Below are positions 13,268 to 25,240 of a stretch of DNA of 64,000 nt, in pieces. Below the pieces are notes generated by a model. It was not told the DNA's origin and ran no database searches. It saw only the letters and a list, made by a program, of their open reading frames with translations. Both the position numbers and the translations under genes were made by a program. How positions within the stretch are numbered: position 1 is the first letter of the stretch; the number at the start of each line of letters is the position of its first letter. Source of the stretch: Combretum micranthum (Eukaryota > Streptophyta > Magnoliopsida > Myrtales > Combretaceae); the NCBI GenBank assembly GCA_024138025.1, contig JAMXBD010000686.1:558001-622000 (forward strand). The letters run 5' to 3'.

Positions 13268-14448
13268 CTACAAATCTACATTCCCATTGGCGGCGTTGCC
13301 GTGCAGTTCATCCAGACTCACTTTGGCGCATGAAAACACCACCCTGGCTCCGTCACCGCTCCCTCCCTCCACCGCAACGTTCTCTACACTACCCCACGCA
13401 CACTTCCCATCACTCATCTCACACCAAACTGTACTTGTCGTCTTCATAGCATTATATATGTACAACATACGGCCCTCCCAACACATATTCAGCATCTCAC
13501 TACTACCAGAATCCTTCTCTTCTCCAATCAACTTCTTCATAAACTCTTCCGGCATCTCTCCGATCTCCTTAAAACTCGGAAAACTCGAATCTTCACTGCC
13601 TGCTTCCACTAATTCCCACAATCTCACGCGTTTCACGTGATCCGGTTTATATCCCATTACACCCAGATGATCCCGATCGTCGACAAAGCCAATCACCGAG
13701 TCGTGCACCCCCTGAACCGGGCGCAATTTGCATGGTCCGTCCCACGTCTTGGTTTCGGGGTCAAACGTGTACGTCACACCCGACGCTCTTTCAACCACGT
13801 GCATAACACCATTGCCCACGGCTACGGAAAGAGTCCTAGAAGCTGAACAGTCCTTGAGTAGATCTGGCATGAAATCGCACGCGCTCCACGCGCCGCTCCT
13901 GAGGTCGTAAATCTCGACAGATAAAGGGTCGTCATCGAAGTCGCATGCTCCGCCTGCCACGACTACGTTGTGGCCGACGCGTGCCACGATAGGGTCCGCG
14001 CGCCATATAAACGGAGGATCCGCGTGGTGCCATGTTATCTTAAGGTTGTCGAAGGAGAAGGAGAATTTAGAAGGTGAGAGGGTGAAGAGAAGGTTGGATG
14101 ATCGGAGAGCGGTGGAGGTCGTGCGGGCGGCGGTGGTGGAGGGTTTGTGGTGGAGGTCCATCCACACACGGGAGCGAGGTCGTAGGCACGTGTTGAGATG
14201 GAGTATGGAGAGCGCGTGGCCTGGGTATGGAGTAGCAGCCATGGTTTGCTTGGATTAAGGTTGTGGAGAGAAGAGATGACTGCTTGGTTCCAGGATTTTG
14301 AAACGTGGGATGCCGGAAGGAGATGGATGAGTGGGACATAAGAGAGGGTGAGCTCTAAAATGTCCCCATAAAGAGGAAATGAAGATGAAGATAAAGAAGA
14401 AGATGGCAACTCTTCATGTTCTTCACGGTCATTTCGGGGCATGGCCAT
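13268..14448 (-). CDS. F-box/kelch-repeat protein (At1g23390-like), one-base frameshift
   Basis: A single-exon gene whose product should be the substrate receptor of an SCF (SKP1-cullin-F-box) ubiquitin ligase. The F-box lies at residues about 24-65 (PLYGDILELTLSYVPLIHLL, then SHVSKSWNQAV), followed by NPSKPWLLLH. The rest is a kelch-type beta-propeller, for example VVVAGGACDFDDDPLSVEIY and TYTFDPETKTWDGP. By recall the closest Arabidopsis relative is the intronless At1g23390 product, about 394 residues. Here the two frames sum to about 392, so nothing large is missing. The reading frame jumps once, at about 14178-14182: after STRAYD the frame must slip one base to continue as PRSRVWMDL. That equals one missing C in a C-rich spot. 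It is either a sequencing error or a recent null mutation. The start at 14448 is supported by the F-box position. The target protein is unknown. The local GC content is well above the flanks. Confidence 0.9.
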
Positions 14449-14493
14449 TTTTAGGATGTTTTAGTTTGGTGTTCCTTGAACCTGGCTTGCGTA

Positions 14494-14503
14494 CATATAT
14501 ATG
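14494..14503 (-). promoter_or_regulatory. Probable TATA box of the F-box/kelch gene
   Basis: CATATATATG lies about 46-55 bp upstream of the ATG at 14448. This is a plausible TATA position for a gene with a short leader. The site is palindromic, so strand is assigned by context only. Confidence 0.45.
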
Positions 14504-15923
14504 GTGTCTGTTTGTAGTTTTATAAGCACATGGTGGCAGGCGCGAAGAGGACAGATAAATAGTATACTTTGGTTACTGAGTCATACAAGACCGTTGGCAT
14601 AGGATGAAAGGACTTTTGGCTTTTTGTGTTCGTATAATTTTTGGTTTAAATAATAATATAATTTTAAATATCATTGTTCACATGCTTTTATCGTGAGACT
14701 TTCTCGTAGATAATCTTAGCATACGATTTTTTTTTTTTTTTTTTTTTTAATGAAGCATAGATGGAGGGTTAAAAATTAGTTTTGCTATATTCGGATTCAC
14801 TCGTCCGATCCAATATTAAATTTTAATCGGCGATAAAAATAATCCAGTTCAACTTCAGTTTAATCTCTAACTTAATTCAATTTTATTTATTGGCTCGATT
14901 TTATTTTTTTATTAAAAACTTAAAATGGATTTAGAGGTTTAAGTCCATTAACGATTTGGCGATAATTTCTTGTGCTAGTTTTCAAGGTTTAGAGAGTCTA
15001 GTATATCTATCTAGAATGATTCCAAGAAGACCTAGAATAATGGAATTTAAAACAAGGGTTATGGACTCTAACGTTGTTCATTAAACAAAAGCATGCCCCT
15101 AAAATGTTCTTCTATAATTCAATTTTCTTTGTAATCATCGTTTAAAGAGGATCTAAAAATTTGCAATCAAGTTTAGGAGGTTAAACAATTCATTGTCTCT
15201 TGTTTTGTGTTTTTTAAATTTGGATTATGTGTAGTTATGGTGTTTATCAATACTTTTATATATAAAATAGTGGCACTAGGAGTATAGGTAAATATTAAAA
15301 AATATATATTTATTTTCTATTATGGGTCATAGTTATATATAGATTTTAGACAAATAACTTTAAATTTTGGATATATAACAACAATAATAAGTAAATTCTA
15401 ATACTGCTCTATATTTTTGCAATATCATATTTTAAAATTTTATTGATCTTTATATATATGAAGACAAACCATAATACTATGAGAGCTTTATAGGCGTCAA
15501 CGTGATTCTGTCTAGTTAATCATCTAACCATTAAAATAAATTTAATAATTATAATATTAACTATTTTAATAATTCGATCACGATTAAGCACAGTATAAAC
15601 GGTTGGATAATCAGCTAGGCTGGTCCCATGAAGTTAACAATGGATCATAGATTTCATGATTATTATCTCTAACAATAGATAGTGTTATTAAGGTTTGTTT
15701 AGATGGTTTATTTTTCATCTATATATGTATCTGTTTTAAAAAAAAAAATGTAAATATGTCTAATTTATATTTATATTTTATCTATAATTGATTTATTTGA
15801 TCTTTTAATAAGAACTGTTAATTTTTTTATTTATATTTAATTTTTTTATAAATAATTTATCAGAAAAAAATTTAAAAAGATGTTTATATCTATAATTTAT
15901 CAACAAACAATAAGAGCCTAAAT
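14504..15923. other. Intergenic DNA upstream of the F-box gene
   Basis: It would hold the remaining promoter of the F-box/kelch gene at its left end. A long poly-T run lies near 14729-14748, and a dispersed repeat copy near 15505-15605. No gene recognised. Confidence 0.5.
15505..15605. repeat. Short dispersed repeat, copy 2
   Basis: The core CTAACCATTAAAATAAATTT, followed by AATAATTATAATATTAACTA and TTCGATCACGATTAAG, is shared with the copies near 20470, 22815 and 58145. It has no coding capacity and looks like a miniature transposon or a fragment of one. Confidence 0.6.
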
Positions 15924-16618
15924 CAGACTGTAAATCCCCGAAATTTTTGGATCCGAATTATAGTTTAAACCCTAATCGGAAGTCAACCGGATTTCCCAGA
16001 GTCAACCAAACCCTAGTTTACTGTAACCGCTTAAGTCCGGCATTGCCGTTCTCTCAAGCCCTAGAAAACGAAGTTGGGAAAATTAGTTGTAATAGTTCGT
16101 AAGAGCTATAGGTTTTATAAAAATACCAGTTTTTCAAAATTCGAGTGTCCTTTGAACCAGATCGGACATAGTTCTTGAAAAACGTGTCCGGAAGCCCGGA
16201 ATAGGAAAAATATTCCGAATATACCGTTAGACTCGTAAAAATATGAGATTTCCAAAAATATCAATTTTGTAATTTTTCGGTAGCTAGAAATACCAGATAT
16301 CGCTTTTATACGTGTATTTTCTTACTACCGGCATTTAATTGTCATGTCTACTTTTACATTACACTATTTTCTACTATTTACACTATTCATCTATCTCTAC
16401 TTTTTCTTACAACCTATCTTAACACATACACCTATTTCTTACACATTTTCATTTCCAATACAATTCACATCTTTCATTTTTTACTTTTAATTAACAAAAT
16501 AACAAAAAAAAATAAATTTTCCCCCTCTTATGCATGAAGTAGCGCCGCCCCCTATAATGCCTCAAATTGTTTTATTTTTCAATTATTTAATTAACACAAA
16601 TTATCTCCCACATTTTCC

Positions 16619-16624
16619 TATAAA
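16619..16624 (+). promoter_or_regulatory. LTR promoter TATA box, copy A
   Basis: TATAAA in the context CCTATAAAGACCCC. Equivalent sites lie 705, 715 and 708 bp inside copies B, C and E, which marks it as the U3 promoter of this LTR family. Confidence 0.6.
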
Positions 16625-18440
16625 GACCCCATCATACCTTCACTTTTCCACCACTTCTTCTCTAAAGTTACTATACCAAAAATCTCTCTTAAATTCTCTC
16701 AAGAATTCTCTCCAAGAAGTCTTCTACAGGAGCTCCTTCTTCTTCTTTTCTTTTAGGTAATATGCCTTCAAGAAATCCACATGTTCATTTATTAGTATGA
16801 ACTTAGTGTGTGTTTTCTAAAACCATAAAGGTTAAGAAGCAACAATAAGTTCATACTTTGTTTTTGTTCATAATATCAATCTCTTTATGTTCCTTTATGT
16901 TATTCTATACTAATATATCTATGGCTATATACTATTTAGAGCATATAAGTCATTATCTTGCAATTTATTATCTTTCATGCAATTTATTTACTTTATCGCG
17001 ATTTATTTCAAGTTGATTTTAAAACTAGTCATTCTAGTCTTAGACTTGTCCTCATCAAATCAAAACAATTTATCTTTCTTTTCTTTTCGGGACTAGTCTT
17101 TTCTAGTCCCGGGGTACCTTGATGAAGCTAAGGTCCCAATACTTGATTTACTTTATTATTTACTTAAGCTTTCAAGTTATATTTTACTTTATTTTCTATA
17201 GCTTATGATTCATATTCATGCATGAACATAATGTTTTTGTCTCGACAAAATAAATGAGAAAGTGTTTTCTTGAATTAAAAGATTCTTTCTAAAGAAATAA
17301 ATATGGAAATGGATTTCTTAAAAACCCATGAACATGCATGGGAATGATTTTTTTACATAACAAAAGGTTTTATGAAAACTTATCTTTCATCAAGAAGTAG
17401 AAATTCTTTTGGAATCATTACAAGAAATAAAAATGTCATTTTACTACTTTTGAATCCAAGTTTAGAAAATAAAACCACACTTTAGGAAATTAAAGTAATT
17501 ACAAGAGATTAAATTTAGAAAAAGAATATTCGTCTCCAATAACTTAAGATCTTTCAAAAATAAAATGAATATTTCAATAAAATCTCAAGTTCAAAGTCTT
17601 ACTTTTCATAAGTTGAGACAACTTCATTTACTTCATACATTTGTTATGAGTCATTACCTTTCAAAAAGTTTACAAAATACTTGAAATATTCATCTTTTCA
17701 AATGAGCTTTTTTACAAGAAGGAAAACAAATGTTTGCAAATTCGTGGAAAATCTGGTCGCTGTCTTTTCGGAACCCAAACGACCTAGTTTTATGAAAATA
17801 AGTTTAGAAATGCGTAGATCTTTCCGAGTAGGTAGAAAACGGTATATTATACGCAAAATTCCGAGTTAAAATGAGCAAGTTATGGCCATTTTAAGTTGGA
17901 ATTTCCCCTTATACGATTTTACCGCGATTTTAAGAAAAGATTAGAATCTTCAAGAAAAGAAGTTCATGAAATACTCATCTTAAGTATTTTTCTTTCTTTT
18001 AGATAATCTCGAGGAGGATTGTTCATATCCCGAAGATTATTACGATTAGTGGAAATCCCGAACGACTCATCCGTTTCAAGAAAGGTGTCATCATGGCTGA
18101 GTGAGTTTATTCCCCGTTATTTTTCATACTCTTGATTGTGCTTGTAAAATTAGTTGCACTAGAATTTAAGAAAAATCAAAAGGAAGTGTATGATAATATG
18201 TTGAAAGAATACTAAGTATATCGAAACTCGATTTGTTTGTAATAAAGTTGTATGTGAATTAATATCTTGAAATGTTTGAAATTGATTGATCACTTGAAAG
18301 AAGTTAAATGTAACTACTAGACTTTAATTAAAGAAATTATTCATGCACTTCATATGTTGAGTCACATTGCATTCACTACTATACAATTGGTGGGACAAGT
18401 GTATAATAGTGGTGGTAGACATAACCGGTATATCATGTCA

Positions 18441-18546
18441 GTGGCGAGTAGGAGCCAGTAAGAACTACTTAAATTGGTGGCTAGTAGGAGCCTGTAATAA
18501 CTACAAGTTTTTGATGGCGTATAGGAGCCGGTAAGATCTATAAAAG
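18441..18546 (+). repeat. Three tandem 35-38 bp units inside LTR copy A
   Basis: Each unit contains GGCGAGTAGGAGCCAGTAAG or a close variant (TAGGAGCCTGTAA, TAGGAGCCGGTAA). The same array is present, more diverged, in copy B near 32230-32330. In inverted copy C the corresponding region (about 28090-28200) carries a different GCCAAGCA-type repeat, so the array varies between copies. Confidence 0.7.
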
Positions 18547-19189
18547 TGTTTTTAAAAGTTGTGGCTGTAATTGGCCTGAATACCCAACCCCGAATGAAGG
18601 GCGTAATTCATTCAACATATGATTCCCGGAAAGTCATATGTCTTGTATGCTCACGTGGTTGTTGCATTTCATATGTTTGAATAATAAACTTGATTGATAA
18701 TTTTCTTCGAGTATGAATTTTGGGATTTACTCACTAAGCCCATAAGCTTACACCCCTATAGATATTTGTATTCTCAGGAACACCTATTTTTGTGCCCGAG
18801 GTCTCCCTATCCGTGTAAGTTTTATATATTGAAGCTTTTGGAGGAAATCTACTCGAAGACTTAGATTAGAATTCCTTTGAAATCTTTAATGTAGTATTTT
18901 GGATGTTATAAAGTTTATCACGATCCATGGGATTAGCGGGGTATGCCCCTAAGAAATTATGTAATAGACCTTTGGTTATTAATGATATGATATACTTTAT
19001 TTCTGGATTCTTGTATGTTTATCTTTACTTGCTTAAACTATGCTTCCCAAAAGCGTCTCCTATTACCGTGTTAGACGCCTTACATATAATACTAAGGCTT
19101 TCGCATGACTAAGGTAGCCATTCTTAAGCCTTGATATTATATGTGGCGGACTGCCATGTTTAGGGTACCCTTCGGGGCGTGACAGAGAC

Positions 19190-20849
19190 AATACCGTTTA
19201 CCAGAGGACTTTTGACATTGAGAGACTAATTATAGTTAAACAAGAATAATAAGTGGACATAAGAGAAATAACAAGAAATTGTTTGTTTCCGAAGAAAATT
19301 CTCCCCACTTTTTATGAAGCTACTATTTATGCGCCCACCATACAATGTGATTAAGTTCTAGAAATCCAAAATTCGTGAGACCATTTTATAGAAATAAAGA
19401 TGGTGATAACTTTAGAGTAGGAATATAGTCTGAAAAACCATTACGATTTGATTTATCGGTGTGTGGATTTCGTTCTTATTGCAGGGTTTTCTCTCTTTTA
19501 AGTAGATCGTCAAATTATTATTTTTTTTCCAACTGTTATTAGGTGTGAATAATAATAAAATTGAGCCAATTTCTTACCGATCCTTTCCATCTTGGCCTGA
19601 GAAAGTTTCAAATTTGGACAAATCTGGATTTGGAGGGCCATTTTTCCTAAAATATATTTGTATATGTGCGTGTGTCTATATATAAATATATTATATATAT
19701 ATATATATATAAGGAAGAAGGAAGCTTGTATGGTCCAATGAGGAAGTTTTCAACTCGATATCCGATCACTAAAATGACGATTATAAAAATTAATATAATA
19801 GATATTTTTAATTGTTTAATTACGGTGCTATATAAATTTAAACCTCAATAATTGACAAGATCAATCCTATAAAAACATAACGGAAAAATAAAAACTTTCA
19901 AATATAATATTGCATACTATGATAATAAAATGATTATATTATCCACATGTACAAAACATGTAATACCTACTAAATCGTTTATCAAGAGCTCAAACCATAT
20001 AAACATTTGTGTTGAACCTGAAGAACAGACTTTCATAGGAGAAGATATAAGTAATCACAAAAAGTTGAGCTGACATCATTTATATTTTAAATATTACAAG
20101 TAATCTTCTTAAATTTTGATAAACTAGTAATGAATCCATAGAGGTCGCATATAACATGGAAACAGCCTTCAAACTTATCAAATATATTTTGAATCCAAAC
20201 CCTTAAATTTTGACGTCAAGGCCTTTATCTTTACGTGAAAAGAAAAAGCAAATATCTATATTGCAGGTTTATCAAAATTTATAATTTATTTATAGCATTT
20301 TGAGTTTGGCAATATATCCATTAAGATTTATAAATTATTTGCAACTTTTTAAAGAAATATGATTTTTTTTCTAAGTTTGTGATCTTTTAATAACTTTTGT
20401 GAAGTGTCAAGGTCATTTAATCAACAAGATACTTATGTATTACTAATTTGTGGATTTTCTATTGTTCTTTAATAGAATCATACAGTCAATCACTTAACCA
20501 TTAAAATAAATAAATATATTAATAAGTATATTAAATATTTTAGTGATTCAATCGTCAAGAGACAAGAGGTTCTCTCCTCAATCGCTGTGGCGGCACCCAA
20601 CCATCCCTTATTTTGTCATTTACTCGCATTTATGGAAGGTAAGTCACCCTTCTCTCATCTTGGTTACCCAGATCTATTGCAAGCCCCATTCTTCTTATTA
20701 TGAGTGTCATCTTGGTATTACCACAATCCTCCACATGTTTAGGAGATTCAACAATTCCAATTGGTTTTAGGTTGCCATGGCTTCATCAGGGGATTGACAT
20801 TAGCCTCCAATTAGTTTATTGCTTTCTTCTTCTTCTTCTTCCTTTTTTT
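19190..20849. other. AT-rich intergenic DNA
   Basis: No gene recognised. It has an AT microsatellite near 19690-19712, a dispersed repeat copy near 20470-20555 and a CTT/T-rich run near 20822-20855 next to the LINE remnant. Reading frames are short and without similarity to any family I know. Confidence 0.5.
20470..20555. repeat. Short dispersed repeat, copy 3
   Basis: CACTTAACCATTAAAATAAA, then TAAATATTTTAGTGATTCAA, matches copies 2, 4 and 5 over about 85 bp. Confidence 0.6.
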
Positions 20850-22640
20850 TTTCCAAGAAAAGAGAAGAATTCATTCATTAGCCCACAAGCAAGGAAAACA
20901 TATTTACAGACAGCAACGAAAGACTTGAATTGTTAGAATGAAGCAGCCTAAGGAGAGCTAATAAAGTATTCGACCACCAATCCAAAAGCACATCATTCTC
21001 GTAGAAAAACAAGCTATCCAATTCGCAACACTATTAGCTTCCATAGAGATATTTACAAAAGAAACATCAAAGAAAAAAGACATCTCATGCTTCATATCTT
21101 CTGCTATTGATTTGCTGCTCTACTTTATTAAAGACTTCTTGGACTTTATGGCTTCAATCATAGTACTAGCATCTGATTCAACTACGATTTTGGTCCAATC
21201 CATCTTTTTTTCCAAGTCTAAACCACAGACTTGATCCAAAAAGCTAGCTAACACCTTACTTGTGCAATCATGTGCTACGCCTCCAATGCTCCCAAAGGTA
21301 TGCTCATTCTGTCAAGCCACACCTACATTAATCTTCACTATACCTTCATTAGGTGCCTCCTAATTCTCTGCCACACAAACTTTTTAAGAAACCCTACCCT
21401 TTTTCAATTTTAATCTAAACTCACTCCATTCATTCCTAGCCTTAAAAAGTGATTAATGCATCTCTTTAGATCCAACTTTCTCTCATCATAAACACAACTA
21501 AAACATTTAAGCCAAATTGACTAGTGAAGCATAACACATCTTATAAAAAACATGTCTTTATCCCTACTACTACAAAACAGAAACTTCTCTTGTAGCCAGC
21601 TCCATAAAATCCACACCTTCTCCTTCTCAATTGCACAATCTAGAGCCCCAAAACCACACATGACAAACCCATGGGTGTAGTAGGAAAGCATGTTCTTCCA
21701 TTTCAACATCCCCACAAAAAGGTTAGCAAGGTTGATGACACACCTTTAGATGATACAAATTGGACATAACAGGTAAGGGATTTGATACAACCCTCTAAAG
21801 AAAGTGTTTAAGTTTTGGTTGAACATCTAAATTCCACAATTTATTCCAATATACAGTAGAAAGAATCAGGAGGAGGAGGCTTTGGAAAAGATCGCATGGA
21901 TCTAAGCATCAACATGATATCTATAGGTTGATTTCATTGTACAACATCCCCATCTATCAAAATGCCAAACAAGAGCATCTTCTTTGTGTCTAACAGGTAA
22001 AGGAATCTCCTTAATCTTAGCATATTCATTATGAGAAATATAAGGTTCTGAACTTCAAAGAGCCCAAAGGTTCTTATCTTTATTAATTAGGTTGCACACC
22101 GTATTCTATAAACCTTGGTTTCGATTTGTTCTTCTGAATTTGAATCAGGCAAATTAGGAACCCATTGGTTCTCCTACACACTAACCAATTCTCCATTTCC
22201 AATATGCCACATAGGACCTTCAAATAAGAAATACCTGCCTTTTAGGATACTTGACTAAGCTTAAGATGCATAACTTTCTTTCTTGGCTATTTTAAAGTTA
22301 CAATATGGATAATAGATCCATTTAGAGACTTAAACTCACAACACATTAAGGCCATTCTAAATTCTCCATGAAAGTTAATTAAGGAAAGCTAAATTGAACA
22401 TTTTAATATCTCTAAACCATAGACCACCCTTGGCCTAAGAAGAGTGAGTTTCCTCCAATTGACCTAATGAACTTTTCTTCACAACATTGTTGACCCCATC
22501 CCGACTAGTTTGCTTATAGCAAGCTAAATCCGCCTTTGGAGTAAACCCACTCCCCCGACAAACTATCCTATTGATGCTATTCGCAACGTTCCATTTTGAA
22601 CACTCCCGCTTGACTTTTGACACTCAAACTATGGCATGAT
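20850..22640 (-). pseudogene. 3' end of a LINE (non-LTR retrotransposon): RT tail, zf-RVT, RNase H
   Basis: Read on the minus strand, three consecutive parts of a plant L1-type ORF2 can be followed across several frames. First comes the end of the reverse transcriptase region, KGGLWFRDIKMFNLAFL near 22435-22385. Next is the zinc-binding reverse-transcriptase domain (zf-RVT), with the WHIGNGE strand near 22210, EDALVWHFDRWG near 21985, KLKHFL near 21830 and the Cys/His region PFCGDVEMEEHAFLLHPW near 21715-21655. Last is an RNase H domain with VVESDASTMIEAI near 21195-21150 and MEANSVANWIACF near 21040-21000. The order is that of plant LINE ORF2. The endonuclease and most of the RT are missing, as expected from 5' truncation, and stops and shifts are numerous. 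The element is dead. Confidence 0.8.
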
Positions 22641-22814
22641 CAAGATTGGACATGAATTTAAGTTATTAAATAATCGATAAATTGATCCCATTAAAAAAGA
22701 AATGGATTGTAGAATTTTCGTAATATCTTTGTGTGTGTTTTTCCTTTTTTTTTTTTCCTCCTTTTGTAGTTATCAATTTGTGTTTATGTTTGCAAGAATT
22801 TCTAGGTCACGTTG

Positions 22815-22910
22815 ACAGAATAGTCAATTTTCAATCATCTTATCATTAAAATAAATTTAATAAATGATATTAGTGATACTATCATACTTAGGCATAAATC
22901 TGAGTGCTAA
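22815..22910. repeat. Short dispersed repeat, copy 4
   Basis: The core ATCATTAAAATAAATTTAAT is followed by TTAGTGATACTATCATACTT, as in the other copies. Confidence 0.55.
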
Positions 22911-23639
22911 ATAATTAATGAAACTAATGTCACCAGAAAATATAATAGGATTATAAAATTTTGCCTAATAAGACCAATCCTCTCGTCTCACGCATTAATT
23001 GAAAATAATTAGTGTTTTCAGCTGTCTAAAAGGAATTCTTGCTTGGGAGTTATCTTTATCGTGTGTCTCTATTAGGAAGATTGGAACAAAAAATAGTGAT
23101 AAACCAAATATGTATGGTTTAAAAAATCCACACCTAAGTGATACGAACATTGATTTTTTTAATGGAAATCGGTTAAATTCTTTTATCTTGAATAGCTGTA
23201 ATAGATAATAGTTGGAAAAGGGCAATATATATATATATATATATAATATATATAGAAAACCTGAAAAATCATATTAAGGTAAAAAAAAGAAAAGAAAAGA
23301 AAAGGAACAGCCTTAAGTTGACTGGCGGTTCAATCAAGGGGAATTATGGTCGAAAATTTCACGGATCGCAGGCGGTCTAGAGGACCTAAGTCGTCAGACA
23401 TAGTAACATTTATTGGTCAAGCACCATTATTTACCATGTGAAAATTATATATATTTACATATATACATTTATGTATTATGCTCAATTTTCCAGAATTTCT
23501 TCTATCACAATGGTATTTTTGAATGATACACGTGATTATGATTATGAAACATATTTTAACACCAATAACCTCGTAAAATTTAGAAAATAAAACCCTCTAA
23601 ACTTTAATCTCAATATGATATAAGTTTAGTCAGTTTTTT

Positions 23640-23780
23640 TATCAATATCGGTTCGGTATCGGTATGGGTTCAGTATTGGTTCAATTTGATTAGTTTCTGA
23701 GTAAAATTATCAATTTTTCATCGATCTCATATCAATATCGGTTTAATATCGATTCAATATCAATTCAGTATCTGTTTGAT
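23640..23780. repeat. Degenerate direct repeats of an ATATCGGTTCAG-like motif
   Basis: About eight loosely conserved copies of (A/G)TATCGGTT(C/T)(A/G)(G/A)TAT occur within 140 bp, separated irregularly. No function can be assigned. Confidence 0.5.
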
Positions 23781-24949
23781 ACTAAAATAATGTAAAAATG
23801 ATATAAAAAAGATGAACCAAAAAGACCTTGGAGTCGGAACGAAGTCATAAACGGCTTCGAGTCGAGAAAAGTCACAAGACTTGGTCATAAACAGCCAATT
23901 TGGACCCCCACCGGCCACCACATGGACATAACATATGAAGCTGACCCGTTAATTAATTTACTTTGCCGGACACCTAACAATGAATAATATATATATATAA
24001 GTAATATTAACAATAACGACAATAGCAAAAGCTACATGCGCAAATACGTTAATCCCCCACCAGATGCAAGGGACAATAAAATTGGCATGGTTAAGGGGTT
24101 AGTTAACGCGGGGACTGTGTTATGTTTAAAAAATTATATATATATTTATATATTTAAATTTAAAAGTACTACAATTATTTTTTATATTTATTTTATTGAA
24201 CGACTATTCATCTCTCTCATTCTATAACAAAACATCCTCATTGCTACTCCTCTCTTCTCTCTCTTCTCCGACTTCAGCGGTGCTAAAATCCGTTACCACC
24301 ATTTTTTTTTTTTTTTTTTATTTTGACACAAAGATAGCAGATGCATTATCCGTTAGTGTGCGTGTATAACTGCTTTAGAAAATAGTTCTTCAGTCACTAT
24401 TGATCAAACTCAATAAAATATAAAATATCAATTTTAACAAGAATACTAATCTTTTAAAAACAAAAAGTATATAGTTTGGGTTGGTTGAACTTTGAACCAC
24501 ATTAGATAACGTATAACGTCTTTTTTTCCCAAAAAAATAAAGTATTTAATTTAATTTTATAAATTTGACTAACAAGTAATTTTAAAGTAAAACGAAAAAT
24601 TCAATTATTTATCATCTTATTAAAAAATATTGTTTAATTTATAGAAAATATTTTTTATTAAAAAAATACTTTTCTTTTCCTATTTTTAAGGCTGCTTCAT
24701 AATTTAATGTTTACAGGTCCATTTTGAGAAATCCATTGTAGTTTTATTTTATTTTCTAAAGATCTTCTATAGACATTTTTTCATTTTATTTTTAAATTTT
24801 CATTATCCTCAAATTCTATTTTATTTTTATTTATTATTTGCCTTTTAAATACTTAAGGAAAGTTAATCTAAAAAAAATGGTTTTTATCAAAATCTAAACA
24901 AATCCCACTTTATCATTATTTAAAGGAAATGACTAAAAACACAAAACTA

Positions 24950-25240
24950 TAATATCTTTCGGGTTATGTAACATTTGCTATATGAAATTTACCTATTTTA
25001 TCACTTAATTACTTAAAGTTTTAAAGTATCAATTTACTATTTAGAAGCATTTTGATGTGTACCTATACTAAGTAGTTAATTGCAAGAATGAGCAAAATTT
25101 AGGTAGTTAGATGTAAAAAAAGCCAAGTTATGGTACTAATTTAAAATGTGAATAAAGTTCAAGTATTAAATTGATAATTTCAAAATTTAGATAGTTAACT
25201 ATAAAATTAGCAAAACTTAGGTATCAAATGTGATATTTAA
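24950..25240. repeat. Second dispersed repeat family, copy near 25100
   Basis: It contains TTTAGGTAGTTAGATG and AGGTATCAAATGTGATATTT, closely resembling 33210-33270 (TTTAGGTAGTTGATTGC ... GATACCAAATTTAATATTT) and the opposite-strand form at 60843-60905. It may be a miniature transposon whose ends read like GGTATCAAATTTGATATTTA. Confidence 0.45.

Larger units (their letters stand above)
15929..19184 (+). mobile_element. Solo LTR of a long-LTR retrotransposon (copy A, 3.26 kb)
   Basis: It begins TGTAAATCCCCGAAATTTTT and ends TTCGGGGCGTGACA, giving TG...CA termini. The flanks are CAGAC (15924-15928) and GAGAC (19185-19189), a 5-bp duplication with one mismatch. The same sequence recurs at 25754-32974, 27467-30975 (inverted) and 46648-50328. 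A TATA box (TATAAA, 16619-16624) sits 690 bp inside, at the position conserved in the other copies. There is no internal domain or second LTR, so this is a solo LTR left after LTR-LTR recombination. LTRs of 3-4 kb with these termini resemble Tekay/Del-type Ty3/gypsy chromoviruses; that lineage is inferred because no coding region survives. Confidence 0.88.

Noticed and set aside
13287..14258. Plus-strand open frames opposite the F-box/kelch gene
   Set aside because: They are shadows produced by GC-richer coding DNA on the other strand; none has a family signature.
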